Shown: piece after piece, positions 1 to 6,542 of the stretch
Layout of the letters: each line of letters begins with the position of its first letter
Position numbering within the stretch: position 1 is the first letter of the stretch
Assembly: GCA_964474695.1 (NCBI GenBank)
Contig: CAYYTK010000026.1
Coordinates: 6,900 to 70,899, forward strand
Direction: 5' to 3'
Source: DAOUBP01 sp964474695
GTDB taxonomy: Bacteria; Chloroflexota; Anaerolineae; CG2-30-64-16
Length of the DNA: 64,000 bases
Notes under the pieces: model-generated
Told to the model about the DNA's origin: nothing
Database searches by the model: none
What the model saw: only the letters and a program-made list of their open reading frames with translations
Program-made: the position numbers and the translations under genes

Positions 1-284
1 GTCGAGATGATTCCGGTGCCCCGCTCCACCATCCGCACCACATGGTTAGGAGCGCAAAGTGATTTGGTCAGACTGGCCCTCGTATACATGATGTTGCCGA
101 CGATCCGCCCGTCGACGAGAGCAACAAAGTCCAGCTATCCGATGAAGTCCTCGTGCTTCCGCATGGCGTGCACGATGTAGTGTTCACTGCAGCCCGGAGC
201 ATAGAGGTTCCAAAAGGCTTCTCTGGTCAGCTCTTCAACCGCGCCGTGGTCCGCTTCAATCTCGTTTCTGATCTGGATTTCCAT
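1..284 (-). pseudogene. GNAT N-acetyltransferase fragment with in-frame stop
   Basis: Reading leftward from ATG at 284, the first 49 codons give a typical GNAT N-terminus (MEIQIRNEIEADHGAVEEL, then REAFWNLYAPGC). An in-frame TAG follows at 137-135. After the stop the same frame continues with LDFVALVDGRIVGNIMYT, which is the next strand of the same fold, so the stop looks like a point nonsense mutation, probably from GAG or AAG. After about codon 70 the similarity ends and the acetyl-CoA loop expected next is missing, so the 3' part is also lost or rearranged. The gene runs off the window edge. Family assignment is from recognition of the N-terminal pattern; substrate unknown. Confidence 0.6.
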
Positions 285-526
285 GCATGGTCCTTTCGCT
301 ACGTGGAGATCAGAGCCGTTTGATCATGATAGCGAGCGTAGTGTCGGGACGCAGACCGCAGCCTGGCCGAGATAGGGACCCGCGATGGCGCAGTTCATGA
401 CACGCGACCTCTCTGGCTGTTGATTCCACGACGGACGCCCCGGCCTGTATGAACAGGGGACTGGCCTATGGTATCATGAGACGCACAGCAGATCAACTCT
501 CAGGCAAGAAAAGGCAGAGCCAACCG

Positions 527-730
527 ATGCAGGAGTTTGTGTTTCTGGACCCCGGTCCGCTGATCGACGACGACCTGGCGCTGGTGCTGGTCGAGCAGCA
601 TCCGGCTGACCCGGTCAAGAATCGGGCGGCGGCATGGCCTGGCGACCGTCTGGGTCACCTGCAACCCGGACAACTGGGCCTCGCGGCGCACCTGCGAGTT
701 GGCCGGCGCGGAGTTGGTCGAGATTTTTGT
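527..730 (+). pseudogene. Second GNAT acetyltransferase remnant, deleted inside and cut at its 3' end
   Basis: From ATG 527 the frame reads MQEFVFLDPGPLIDDDLALV and LVEQHPADPVKN, the start of a GNAT protein. From about 640 a different frame carries the acetyltransferase C-terminal motif VWVTCNPDNWASRRTCELAG followed by AELVEIF. The central acetyl-CoA-binding part is therefore deleted and the two ends are out of frame. The C-terminal frame breaks off at about 728, exactly where the inverted repeat in front of the DUF4143 ATPase gene begins, which suggests that the ATPase cassette inserted here or joined here by deletion. A possible -10 box TATCAT lies at 472-477. Confidence 0.6.
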
Positions 731-764
731 ACAAAAATGCAGTGTAATTGCATATTTGTACAAA
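726..764 (+). promoter_or_regulatory. Inverted repeat (candidate operator) before the DUF4143 ATPase
   Basis: Two arms, TTTGTACAAAAATGCA (726-741) and TGCATATTTGTACAAA (749-764), are reverse complements at 15 of 16 positions and are separated by 7 bases. Each arm contains the palindrome TTTGTACAAA. The right arm fills the spacer of the promoter that serves the next gene, the position expected for a repressor site. AT-rich sequence here contrasts with the GC-rich surroundings. The binding protein is not known; autoregulation by a linked factor is a guess. Confidence 0.55.
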
Positions 765-776
765 CCGTGCTATACT
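748..776 (+). promoter_or_regulatory. Sigma-70-type promoter for the DUF4143 ATPase
   Basis: TTGCAT (748-753) and TATACT (771-776) are separated by exactly 17 bases, close to the vegetative consensus. The start codon at 821 lies 44 bases downstream of the -10 box. The promoter is embedded in the inverted repeat at 726-764. Confidence 0.6.
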
Positions 777-820
777 ACAGGTGTTCCTTGGTTCAACCTT
801 TTGGCAGATGGAGCACCGCC

Positions 821-1972
821 ATGATCGCCAGAACCCTGACCGCCAAAATCGTCGCCCTGGCGCAGAAACTCCAGGTCATCACGCTCACCGGGCCGCGCCA
901 GTCCGGCAAGACCACCCTTGTCCGCGCCGCCTTTCCGGCCATGCCTTACGTCTCCCTGGAGGACCCGGATATTCGCCAGTTTGCGCTGACCGATCCGCGC
1001 GGGTTTCTCGCCAACTACCCGGCCGGCGCGATTCTGGATGAAGTCCAGAATGCCCCCGACCTGTTTTCCTACCTCCAAAGACTGGTGGACGAGAACCGCT
1101 CGCTGCAGTTCATCCTCACCGGCTCGGTGAACTTCCTGTTGATGGAGAAGATCAGCCAGACCCTGGCGGGACGCACGGCCATGCTGCACCTGCTGCCGTT
1201 TTCCTTTGCCGAGCTAGAACCGGGGCCGGAGCAGTATGAAGACCTGATCTTCAAGGGGCGCTATCCGCGCATCTACGACCGCGACCTCGCGCCCGCCGAT
1301 TTTTACCCATCTTACATCCAGACCTACGTCGAACGGGATGTGCGGCTGCTAAAAAACATCGGGGATATCAACGCCTTCATCCAGTTCACCCGCTTGTGCG
1401 CCGGCCGCATCGGGCAACTGCTTAACCTGGCCGGCCTGGCCAGCGATGCCGGCATCAGCCCGAACACGGCGCGGGCCTGGCTCTCCGTGTTGGAGAGCTC
1501 CTACGTTCTGTATCGGCTGCAACCCTACTACCGCAATTTCAGCAAACGGCTGGTGAAATCGCCCAAGCTCTATTTCTACGATACGGGCGTGGCTTGCTCG
1601 CTGCTGGGCATTCGCGATGCCAGCCAGGTCGGCTTGCACTACTTGAAAGGGGCGCTGTTTGAGAACCTGATCATCAATGAGTTCGTCAAGCGCAGTTTCA
1701 ACCGCGGGGAGGACAGCCCGCCGTATTTCTGGCAGGATAATCACGGCAAGGAGATTGACTGCCTGCTGTTGGCGGGTGAGCACGTTACGCCGGTTGAGAT
1801 CAAAGCCGGCAAGACACTGTCCCCCAGCTACTTCGATAACCTCAGGTACTGGCGGACGCTGGCGGGCCTGCCGGAGGGGCAAGGCTATGTGGTCTACGGC
1901 GGGGAGCAGTCCCTGCAAACCAGCGGCGGTGCATTGGTCAGTTGGCGTCAACTGACGCGCATCCCGGATTAG
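821..1972 (+). CDS. AAA-type ATPase with DUF4143 domain
   Basis: A 383-residue protein of the large AAA_14/DUF4143 family. Near the N-terminus a Walker A loop is seen in GPRQSGKTTL, and a Walker B-like strand in AILDEVQN. The C-terminal DUF4143 part carries LYFYDTGVACSLLGI and, near the end, a nuclease-like DNHGKEIDCLL plus a VEIKAGKT strand, resembling the core of PD-(D/E)XK nucleases. Members are common in Chloroflexota, archaea and anaerobes, are often mobile or multicopy, and have no firm cellular role. I chose the ATG at 821 because it opens the family's usual N-terminus (MIARTLTAKI) and follows a good promoter; an upstream in-frame start at 449 would run through the acetyltransferase remnant. 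The gene stands alone. Confidence 0.9.
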   Translation: MIARTLTAKIVALAQKLQVITLTGPRQSGKTTLVRAAFPAMPYVSLEDPDIRQFALTDPRGFLANYPAGAILDEVQNAPDLFSYLQRLVDENRSLQFILTGSVNFLLMEKISQTLAGRTAMLHLLPFSFAELEPGPEQYEDLIFKGRYPRIYDRDLAPADFYPSYIQTYVERDVRLLKNIGDINAFIQFTRLCAGRIGQLLNLAGLASDAGISPNTARAWLSVLESSYVLYRLQPYYRNFSKRLVKSPKLYFYDTGVACSLLGIRDASQVGLHYLKGALFENLIINEFVKRSFNRGEDSPPYFWQDNHGKEIDCLLLAGEHVTPVEIKAGKTLSPSYFDNLRYWRTLAGLPEGQGYVVYGGEQSLQTSGGALVSWRQLTRIPD

Positions 1973-2516
1973 CCGCGTGCGCTCACGCCTGGGCGCCGCC
2001 AGCGGTCGCCGGGCGCTTATGTTGGTATGATAGCATCCCAGCCCGCGCCAGCACAGTACCCTGCAGGCCGTGCGCGGCTGGTTTGCACAGGCGAGCGGAG
2101 AAGACGCGGCCGCCGCACAGCCCGTTGCGGCTGCCCCACCGCCGCAGTCTTGCGCTGCCCCAAGTGCGGCCAAGTCATGACCGTGGTCGCCACGTTGCGC
2201 CCCACCGCGCGCTGCCCACCGGCCACGGCAGAAAACTGAGCTGCCGCAGGTGCGTGACAACTCCAGACGTCGCCACTTCGTCGGCGCCGGTGCTGGGTGC
2301 TGTCCACGGCCTGGCTGGCGCCCAACCGGAGAGACCCAGTCGTCTTGATCCTGGCGCTACTCCCGATGCCAAAGCCCCCAAGCGACGCCAATTTTCACTT
2401 GACGCACCTGTCATGCGGCGCGATAATGATTTTGTCACATCCGTTGTAGCATGCGGCCGGCGCAGCGGTGATTGTTTGAATCGCCATGTAGACGGTGCGT
2501 TCTACTTCCCGGCTTA
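1973..2516. other. Gap without a convincing gene
   Basis: About 540 bases follow the ATPase with no credible gene. A 70-codon frame starting at 2027 carries one zinc-ribbon-like pair (RCPKCGQVMTVVATL), which resembles zinc-binding ends of some transposases, but only a single CxxC is present and the rest is low-complexity. A longer overlapping frame ends at 2517 in the attC-like element, but its arginine- and proline-rich composition looks like out-of-frame GC-rich DNA. Confidence 0.4.
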
Positions 2517-2642
2517 GTTCAACTTGAGATTATGTGGCGGCTTCCGCCTCGACCCAGCAGGTCTTGTCATCCATGGTGCGCCGGCTGGGTAACCTGGACC
2601 CGTTAACCACGGCGCGCCACATGAATCCTTAATTCGTTAGGC
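2517..2642 (+). other. attC-like imperfect palindrome
   Basis: The 126-base segment begins with GTTCAAC (2517-2523), which fits the integron inverse core RYYYAAC. It ends with GTTAGGC (2636-2642), which fits the core GTTRRRY. Inside, GATTATGTGGCG near the left end pairs with CGCCACATGAATC near the right end with one bulge, and CCCAGC pairs with GCTGGG further in. A GC-poorer orphan gene follows at 2765. No integrase and no second clear attC are visible, so this may be a solitary cassette site or chance. Confidence 0.3.
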
Positions 2643-2764
2643 GCGCGGCTAGCAGAAGACTGGGACAACCAGCAGAATAACATACGGCTTGCCATCAATG
2701 CTACAGCGAGGCGCGATCGAATTTCGAGGTCATCTGACTGCCAATCAGAAGGAATAAGATAACC

Positions 2765-3271
2765 ATGTCTGGGGAATACTGGAACCGTCTAGCACAGATC
2801 ACAAAAGAGAATGAACTCAGATGGCAGGCCGCTGAGGCTGATGAGCGGCGGCGGTTGGCGGCTGAGGCAGAGCGGGCAAGACGGCAACGAGCAGGAGAAA
2901 ACACACAGAGGGAGCAAGCGAGACGCAAAGAAGAGGCGGAAGCCGCAAAACTAGAGAGTGTTGTTTCGCAGCTTATTCCTATACTGACGGATATAAGAAT
3001 CCATTCTCCGGACATTATAAACGCCGCACATAGCCGTATCTCTAGAGAAAACCGCGCCACAGTTGCCCTTGAATGGGGAGACAAGCTACAGTTGACGCCC
3101 CGAGAGGAGAAAGTAGTTAATAGCAACAGAAGACCATTTTTCTTTTCTTGGGAGATCATCGTGCAAGACTACGCCCACATTGACTTTCGTATCACACTTG
3201 GCGATTATTACAAAGGTGGCGGCTATATAGATATGCAGGGAGACCCATACTATAAATACACGTCATCTTGA
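2765..3271 (+). CDS. Hypothetical protein with N-terminal coiled coil
   Basis: A 168-residue soluble protein that I do not recognise. Residues about 12-62 are an Arg/Glu/Ala-rich helix with long heptad-like runs, clearly coiled-coil forming. The second half is a mixed alpha/beta segment rich in aromatic residues near the end (FFFSWEIIVQDYAHIDF, then DYYKGGGYIDM). No signal peptide or membrane segment is seen. The start has a Shine-Dalgarno-like AAGGA eleven bases upstream. Base composition is clearly lower in GC than its neighbours, and it lies just after the attC-like element, so an acquired cassette gene is a reasonable reading. Function unknown. Confidence 0.65.
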   Translation: MSGEYWNRLAQITKENELRWQAAEADERRRLAAEAERARRQRAGENTQREQARRKEEAEAAKLESVVSQLIPILTDIRIHSPDIINAAHSRISRENRATVALEWGDKLQLTPREEKVVNSNRRPFFFSWEIIVQDYAHIDFRITLGDYYKGGGYIDMQGDPYYKYTSS

Positions 3272-3643
3272 AGGGGACATTTTCGGCAGGGGGCCGCAGC
3301 GGTCAGATGCGTTTGGCGTGCGTTGGGGCCACGGGTCGGCCACGTTTCGCCGTCATGGGCGGCGGGTCTCGTTCGGTGGGGTTGGTGCTTAGGCGGGCCT
3401 AACACTGGTGGCACCTGATGCCTGTTCGATGGTGGCCCATGCGTCTGGGACAAGCTGGGCGCGCTGATGCCGAGCGCTTTCGCCTGGGCGGTAGTGAAAT
3501 AGCCCGCCTGCCAAATCGTGGGCGGCCCTGAATTGGGTGCAGCCCTCCGCCGGCCGCGCCGGCGAGTGCTCGTCAGCAAACCCCGGGTGACGCGCGACCG
3601 CGCTTGTCAAGAAACGCGCAAACACAAGGCGCGATCGTCGGCC
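3272..3643. other. Gap with decayed leftward frames
   Basis: No intact gene. Apart from the AbiEi-like remnant at 3442-3516, the stretch contains a small palindrome (TTAGGCGGGCCTAA, 3389-3402) and short leftward frames with no recognisable domain. Confidence 0.4.
3442..3516 (-). pseudogene. AbiEi-like antitoxin N-terminal remnant
   Basis: Leftward, the frame gives IWQAGYFTTAQAKALGIS followed by PSLSQ, which matches the winged-helix start of type IV toxin-antitoxin AbiEi-family proteins (QGGYFTTAQA pattern). The expected continuation (valine/arginine-rich strand with GIYRL) does not follow in any frame. Only about 25 codons are recognisable, so this is a relic at best. Confidence 0.4.
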
Positions 3644-3949
3644 TCAGGCATCTCGGCCGTCGCGTGTAGTCCGCGCCGGCAGCTGCGGTGGCTCCACTGC
3701 GCCGGCGCCGCTGAGCTCCTGCCAGACGCGCCGGAAGAACTGGTAGATGCCCCGCGCCAGCGCGATGGCGCCCGAACGGGCCGGCTCCGGCAGTTGGTCT
3801 GTCCATATGGCCGCGGCCACGGATGGCAGCTTGATGGTTTTGGGCCGCCGCTTGCGCGGGCTGGCCGGCTTGGCCTCCTGTTTCTGCTCTTGCTCTTGCC
3901 GGCTCGCTGCCTTCCCGGCGGCGGTCGCGCGGTCCTCAGTTGTTGCCAT
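3644..3949 (-). CDS. Small hypothetical protein
   Basis: A 101-residue leftward reading frame with a purine-rich ribosome-binding site (AAGGGGGAG) three bases before ATG. The N-terminal 40 residues are charged and disordered (Glu/Gln/Lys/Ala, then RKRRPK). The middle contains an amphipathic helix-like segment, AAIWTDQLPEPARSGAIALA and then IYQFFRRVWQELS. No family recognised. It lies just outside the MITE-like element, whose left repeat would sit in its promoter region. Coding status is supported mainly by the ribosome-binding site. Confidence 0.4.
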   Translation of the reverse strand: MATTEDRATAAGKAASRQEQEQKQEAKPASPRKRRPKTIKLPSVAAAIWTDQLPEPARSGAIALARGIYQFFRRVWQELSGAGAVEPPQLPARTTRDGRDA

Positions 3950-3976
3950 CGACTCCCCCTTGCTTACAATTAGTGA

Positions 3977-4177
3977 CCGGTCAGCGGGTGCGTCTTAAAT
4001 TCGGGGCGCGAGCATCCTGAGCGGAGTCCCGCCGCGGTCCGCGGGACGTAGTCGAAGGATGCGGCCTTGCCGACGACCGCTCCGCACCCTTCGACTACGG
4101 TCGGCGAACTGATGCCGACCTCCGCTCAGGATGCTCCGCTGATTTCTGCCCCCAAGTTAAGACGCACCCCCGGTCAG
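3977..4177. mobile_element. MITE-like inverted-repeat element with 8-bp flanking repeats
   Basis: The ends GGGTGCGTCTTAA (3986-3998) and TTAAGACGCACCC (4157-4169) are perfect 13-bp inverted repeats. The element is bounded by direct repeats CCGGTCAG at 3977-3984 and 4170-4177, which look like a target-site duplication; one extra C lies inside the left end. Inside are two copies, in opposite orientation, of a CATCCTGAGCGGAG ... GTCGAAGGATGC type hairpin repeat, another of which occurs at 26388-26461. No transposase frame is present. The whole can fold into one long hairpin. Confidence 0.55.
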
Positions 4178-4263
4178 CCTGTGGATTGACAAAGCTCCCC
4201 GGACTGGCGTACGCTCTAGCATAACCGTTCGTCTGACGCAAACTGGTTGCCAGGTACTCCGCG

Positions 4264-4292
4264 TTTACAGCTTTCTGCCAACATGGTAGAAT
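4264..4292 (+). promoter_or_regulatory. Promoter of the nucleotidyltransferase operon
   Basis: TTTACA (4264-4269) and TAGAAT (4287-4292) are separated by 17 bases. The first ATG with a strong ribosome-binding site (GGAGG) is at 4325. Confidence 0.6.
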
Positions 4293-4324
4293 AGCCATGT
4301 TGTACTGAGATTATGGAGGAGCGC

Positions 4325-4399
4325 ATGGCTCCGGTCCTCGTGCGGGAGTATCGAGCCCGTTGGCAGGCGGTAAATCGTCGTGGAGTCGTGGTGAAATGA
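4325..4399 (+). pseudogene. 24-codon leader frame, probably the remnant of a longer gene
   Basis: Directly after a good promoter and a GGAGGAGCGC ribosome-binding site, ATG 4325 opens MAPVLVREYRARWQAV and stops at TGA 4397-4399, overlapping the next start codon as ATGA. I recall N-termini of the VREYRARWQAV type on roughly 100-residue proteins encoded ahead of similar gene pairs, so an internal deletion is likely. It may now serve only to couple translation to the next gene. Confidence 0.4.
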
Positions 4400-4662
4400 C
4401 AGCGTTGTTCGCTGACACCGAATCGCAGGCTGAGCAGGTCCTCATTGGCCTATTGCGTGATGCGTCTATCGCGCGCAAGCTGGAGATGTTGGGACAGATG
4501 AACGCGGCCGCCCGCCAGTTGGCGCTTCAAGGTTTGCGAGCGCGGCACCCTGAGGCGACCGAGGCGCAGTTGCAGCGCTATCTGGCGGACCTCTTGCTTG
4601 GGCCGGAGTTGGCTGCCCGCGTCTACGGCTCGCTCCCCTCGGAGGCGCGCGATGCTGCCTGA
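4396..4662 (+). CDS. Small helical protein paired with nucleotidyltransferase
   Basis: An 88-residue all-helical protein (MTALFADTESQAEQVLIGLL at the start). It contains RKLEMLGQMNAAARQLALQG and ARHPEATEAQLQRYLADLLLG, a pattern I associate with small proteins encoded just ahead of nucleotidyltransferase-fold genes. Its start overlaps the upstream leader stop (ATGA) and its end overlaps the start of the next gene by 11 bases, so translation is likely coupled. By analogy with MNT/HEPN-like or AbiE-like modules it may be a partner of the nucleotidyltransferase, but neither antitoxin nor toxin function is shown by the sequence. Confidence 0.65.
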   Translation: MTALFADTESQAEQVLIGLLRDASIARKLEMLGQMNAAARQLALQGLRARHPEATEAQLQRYLADLLLGPELAARVYGSLPSEARDAA

Positions 4663-5227
4663 GTCGATTGCCGTGACCCTGCAAGTGATCGATGCCTTGG
4701 AACAGGTCGGCGCCACCTACGTGATCGGTGGGTCGCTGGCCAGCACGATCCATGGCGTGGTGCGCACTACGTTGGATACCGATATCGTCGCTGAGCTGAG
4801 CCTGCAGCAAGCACAGCCGTTTGCCGATCTCCTGGTAGGCGCGTTCTATCTGGATATTGACACCATCCGGCATGCGATCCGCCAACGCAGCAGCTTCAAC
4901 CTGATCCACCTTGCTACCATGTTCAAGGTTGACATCTTCATTTCCAAGAACCGGCCGTTTGATCGGCAGCAATTGGGCCGGCGCCAGGCCTGGATCGTAG
5001 ATCCCAATTCGGGCCGCATGATCTATGTGACGACCGCGGAAGACACCGTTTTGACCAAGCTGGCGTGGTATCGTCTGGGAGATGAAATGTCCGACCGGCA
5101 GTGGCGTGATGTCCTGGGGGTGTTGGCCGTTCAGGGTGACCGGTTGGACCTGGCCTACATGCGCCAGTGGGCGGAGGCGCTTGATGTCAGCGATTTGCTC
5201 CAACGGGCATTGGGTGAGCTCATCTAA
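4652..5227 (+). CDS. Nucleotidyltransferase-fold protein (AbiEii/MNT-like)
   Basis: A 191-residue protein with the polymerase-beta-like core. Near the N-terminus GGSLASTIHGV is the GG/S motif, and TLDTDIVAEL supplies the D-x-D metal pair. A third acidic strand follows in MFKVDIFI. The later helix TTAEDTVLTKLAWYRLG and the RQWRDVLGVL segment are typical of this family of minimal nucleotidyltransferases, which are often toxins or their partners. ATG 4652 is chosen over an upstream in-frame start because it opens the recognisable domain and overlaps the preceding gene. Whether it acts as a toxin, or modifies tRNA or a partner protein, is open. Confidence 0.8.
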   Translation: MLPESIAVTLQVIDALEQVGATYVIGGSLASTIHGVVRTTLDTDIVAELSLQQAQPFADLLVGAFYLDIDTIRHAIRQRSSFNLIHLATMFKVDIFISKNRPFDRQQLGRRQAWIVDPNSGRMIYVTTAEDTVLTKLAWYRLGDEMSDRQWRDVLGVLAVQGDRLDLAYMRQWAEALDVSDLLQRALGELI

Positions 5228-5289
5228 TCTTCCCGACTGCCTGCGGGCGTATCATCGGGTGCGTTGCTGGACCGGAGTTAATCACAAGC

Positions 5290-5868
5290 ATGAGAACGCG
5301 TTCTCGCTTGTATCTATTCGTGATTATCAGCTTGTGCATTGCTGGGTGCAGCCTCGGCAACACCGAGCGCCGCTCATCGGTGACTCAAGCGGATTGCACC
5401 TCTGCTGATCCCACGCTGAAGCCTTATTTTGATCCAGGCGGCCGCTATTGTCTGTTGTATCCGGCTCAGTTCACCATTGGCGATGAAGCTGCCGGGCGGG
5501 TTGGGTTCTACGGGCCGCCTCTTGATCAAACCATTGAACCGGTTCGAGGTGCACTCCTCGTCATGGCCGAGGGATCAACTGGCGGTCGGACTTTGATGCA
5601 AGTGGTGGATGATTTTGTGCCGCGAGAAGCTCACGCCGCATCACCCCAGATGCGCGAAACGTCCACCCTGGGTGGGCAACCGGCAGAAATCGTTAAAGGG
5701 GCCTTTGGGGAAAGGGGGGTGGTTGCATGGCAAGTCTTCGTCGTCCACGAGAATACGGTTTATCATCTATCGCTGTATCCGATGGATGACCGTTTTGCGC
5801 AGGCCAAGCCGGATGTGGAAGCCATCTGGCAAGCCGTTCAGCGTTCATTTACGTTTCTTTCCAGGTAA
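5290..5868 (+). CDS. Lipoprotein of unknown function
   Basis: A 192-residue exported protein. Residues 1-20 form a lipoprotein signal with lipobox LCIAGC, so it should be anchored to the outer face of the cytoplasmic membrane. The mature part is a single domain of alternating strands (YCLLYPAQFTIG, GALLVMAEGS, VVAWQVFVVHENTVYHLSLY) ending in a helix (VEAIWQAVQRSFTFL). This resembles the small PsbP/DUF1795-like beta domains that occur in lipoproteins, but the match is weak. It stands alone, convergent with the rhodanese gene. Confidence 0.8.
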   Translation: MRTRSRLYLFVIISLCIAGCSLGNTERRSSVTQADCTSADPTLKPYFDPGGRYCLLYPAQFTIGDEAAGRVGFYGPPLDQTIEPVRGALLVMAEGSTGGRTLMQVVDDFVPREAHAASPQMRETSTLGGQPAEIVKGAFGERGVVAWQVFVVHENTVYHLSLYPMDDRFAQAKPDVEAIWQAVQRSFTFLSR

Positions 5869-5889
5869 GGACGAAACGACCACCTTGCC

Positions 5890-6297
5890 TCAGCAGGGCC
5901 GCCCGACTACCGGCAGGTCGGCGGCGTTCCAGGCGGTAAAGCCGCCGACCAGGCTCTTCACGTTGGTGTAGCCGAGCATCTGCAGGGCCATCAGCGCCAT
6001 AGCGCTGCGGTAGCCGGTGCTACAGATAGCCACGATTTCCTGATCCTTGGCCGGCAGCCGGTCCAGGCTCTTGACGAGGTCGCGCAGGGGGATATTCACC
6101 GCACCTGCCAGCCCGCCGGTGCCGCAGACTTCCACTGATTCGCGCACGTCCAGGATGAACGGCCGGGTAGTGGCCATTTCCTCCTTCAAAGCCGTGGGCC
6201 GGATGGCGCAAAACCCCTGGGGCAGCGTGCTCAGATATCGGTCGAGGGTGGCCTGTTGCACAGCAGGCTGGTAACCTTCCATAGGCTTTACTTTCAT
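5890..6297 (-). CDS. Rhodanese-domain sulfurtransferase
   Basis: A 135-residue single-domain rhodanese. The active-site loop is CSTGYRS, with the catalytic cysteine opening a six-residue loop typical of rhodaneses acting on thiosulfate, polysulfide or persulfide. Upstream FILDVRE is the family's CH2A motif, and the C-terminal GGFTAWNAADLPV is the CH2B motif. No signal peptide, so cytoplasmic. An AGAGAGG ribosome-binding site precedes the ATG. The AT-rich stretch beyond 6300 holds a plausible -10 (TATTAT or TATACA, leftward). Role is likely sulfur transfer or detoxification; the partner is not shown. Confidence 0.9.
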   Translation of the reverse strand: MKVKPMEGYQPAVQQATLDRYLSTLPQGFCAIRPTALKEEMATTRPFILDVRESVEVCGTGGLAGAVNIPLRDLVKSLDRLPAKDQEIVAICSTGYRSAMALMALQMLGYTNVKSLVGGFTAWNAADLPVVGRPC

Positions 6298-6542
6298 GCC
6301 AAACCTCTCTTTGATCCGTATTTGTATTTAATTTGTATAATATTTATCTATAAAATTCCGTAGCCTGACTTCCAATGGGCGGGCCGCAATCGCGCGATCA
6401 CAGACCGCCCGCAATCCAGTATTGGCCGCGGCGGGTGGAGTAGGCGTGGTATAATAGGTCTATGGAAGCTGCGGAGGAGTGATGGCCGTATGCCGTTTGA
6501 AGACGGCGAGCGAGTCTACTCCTTTCACTACCACGGAGGCAC

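Noticed and set aside
1942..2517. A 191-codon rightward frame ending at the attC-like site
   Set aside because: The end position is attractive, but the sequence is low-complexity Arg/Pro/His-rich and overlaps the ATPase gene end. No domain or ribosome-binding site is visible.
3986..4169. Reading the MITE-like element as a simple bidirectional terminator
   Set aside because: The hairpin is long and has no T runs, while terminal repeats and flanking duplications fit a mobile element better.
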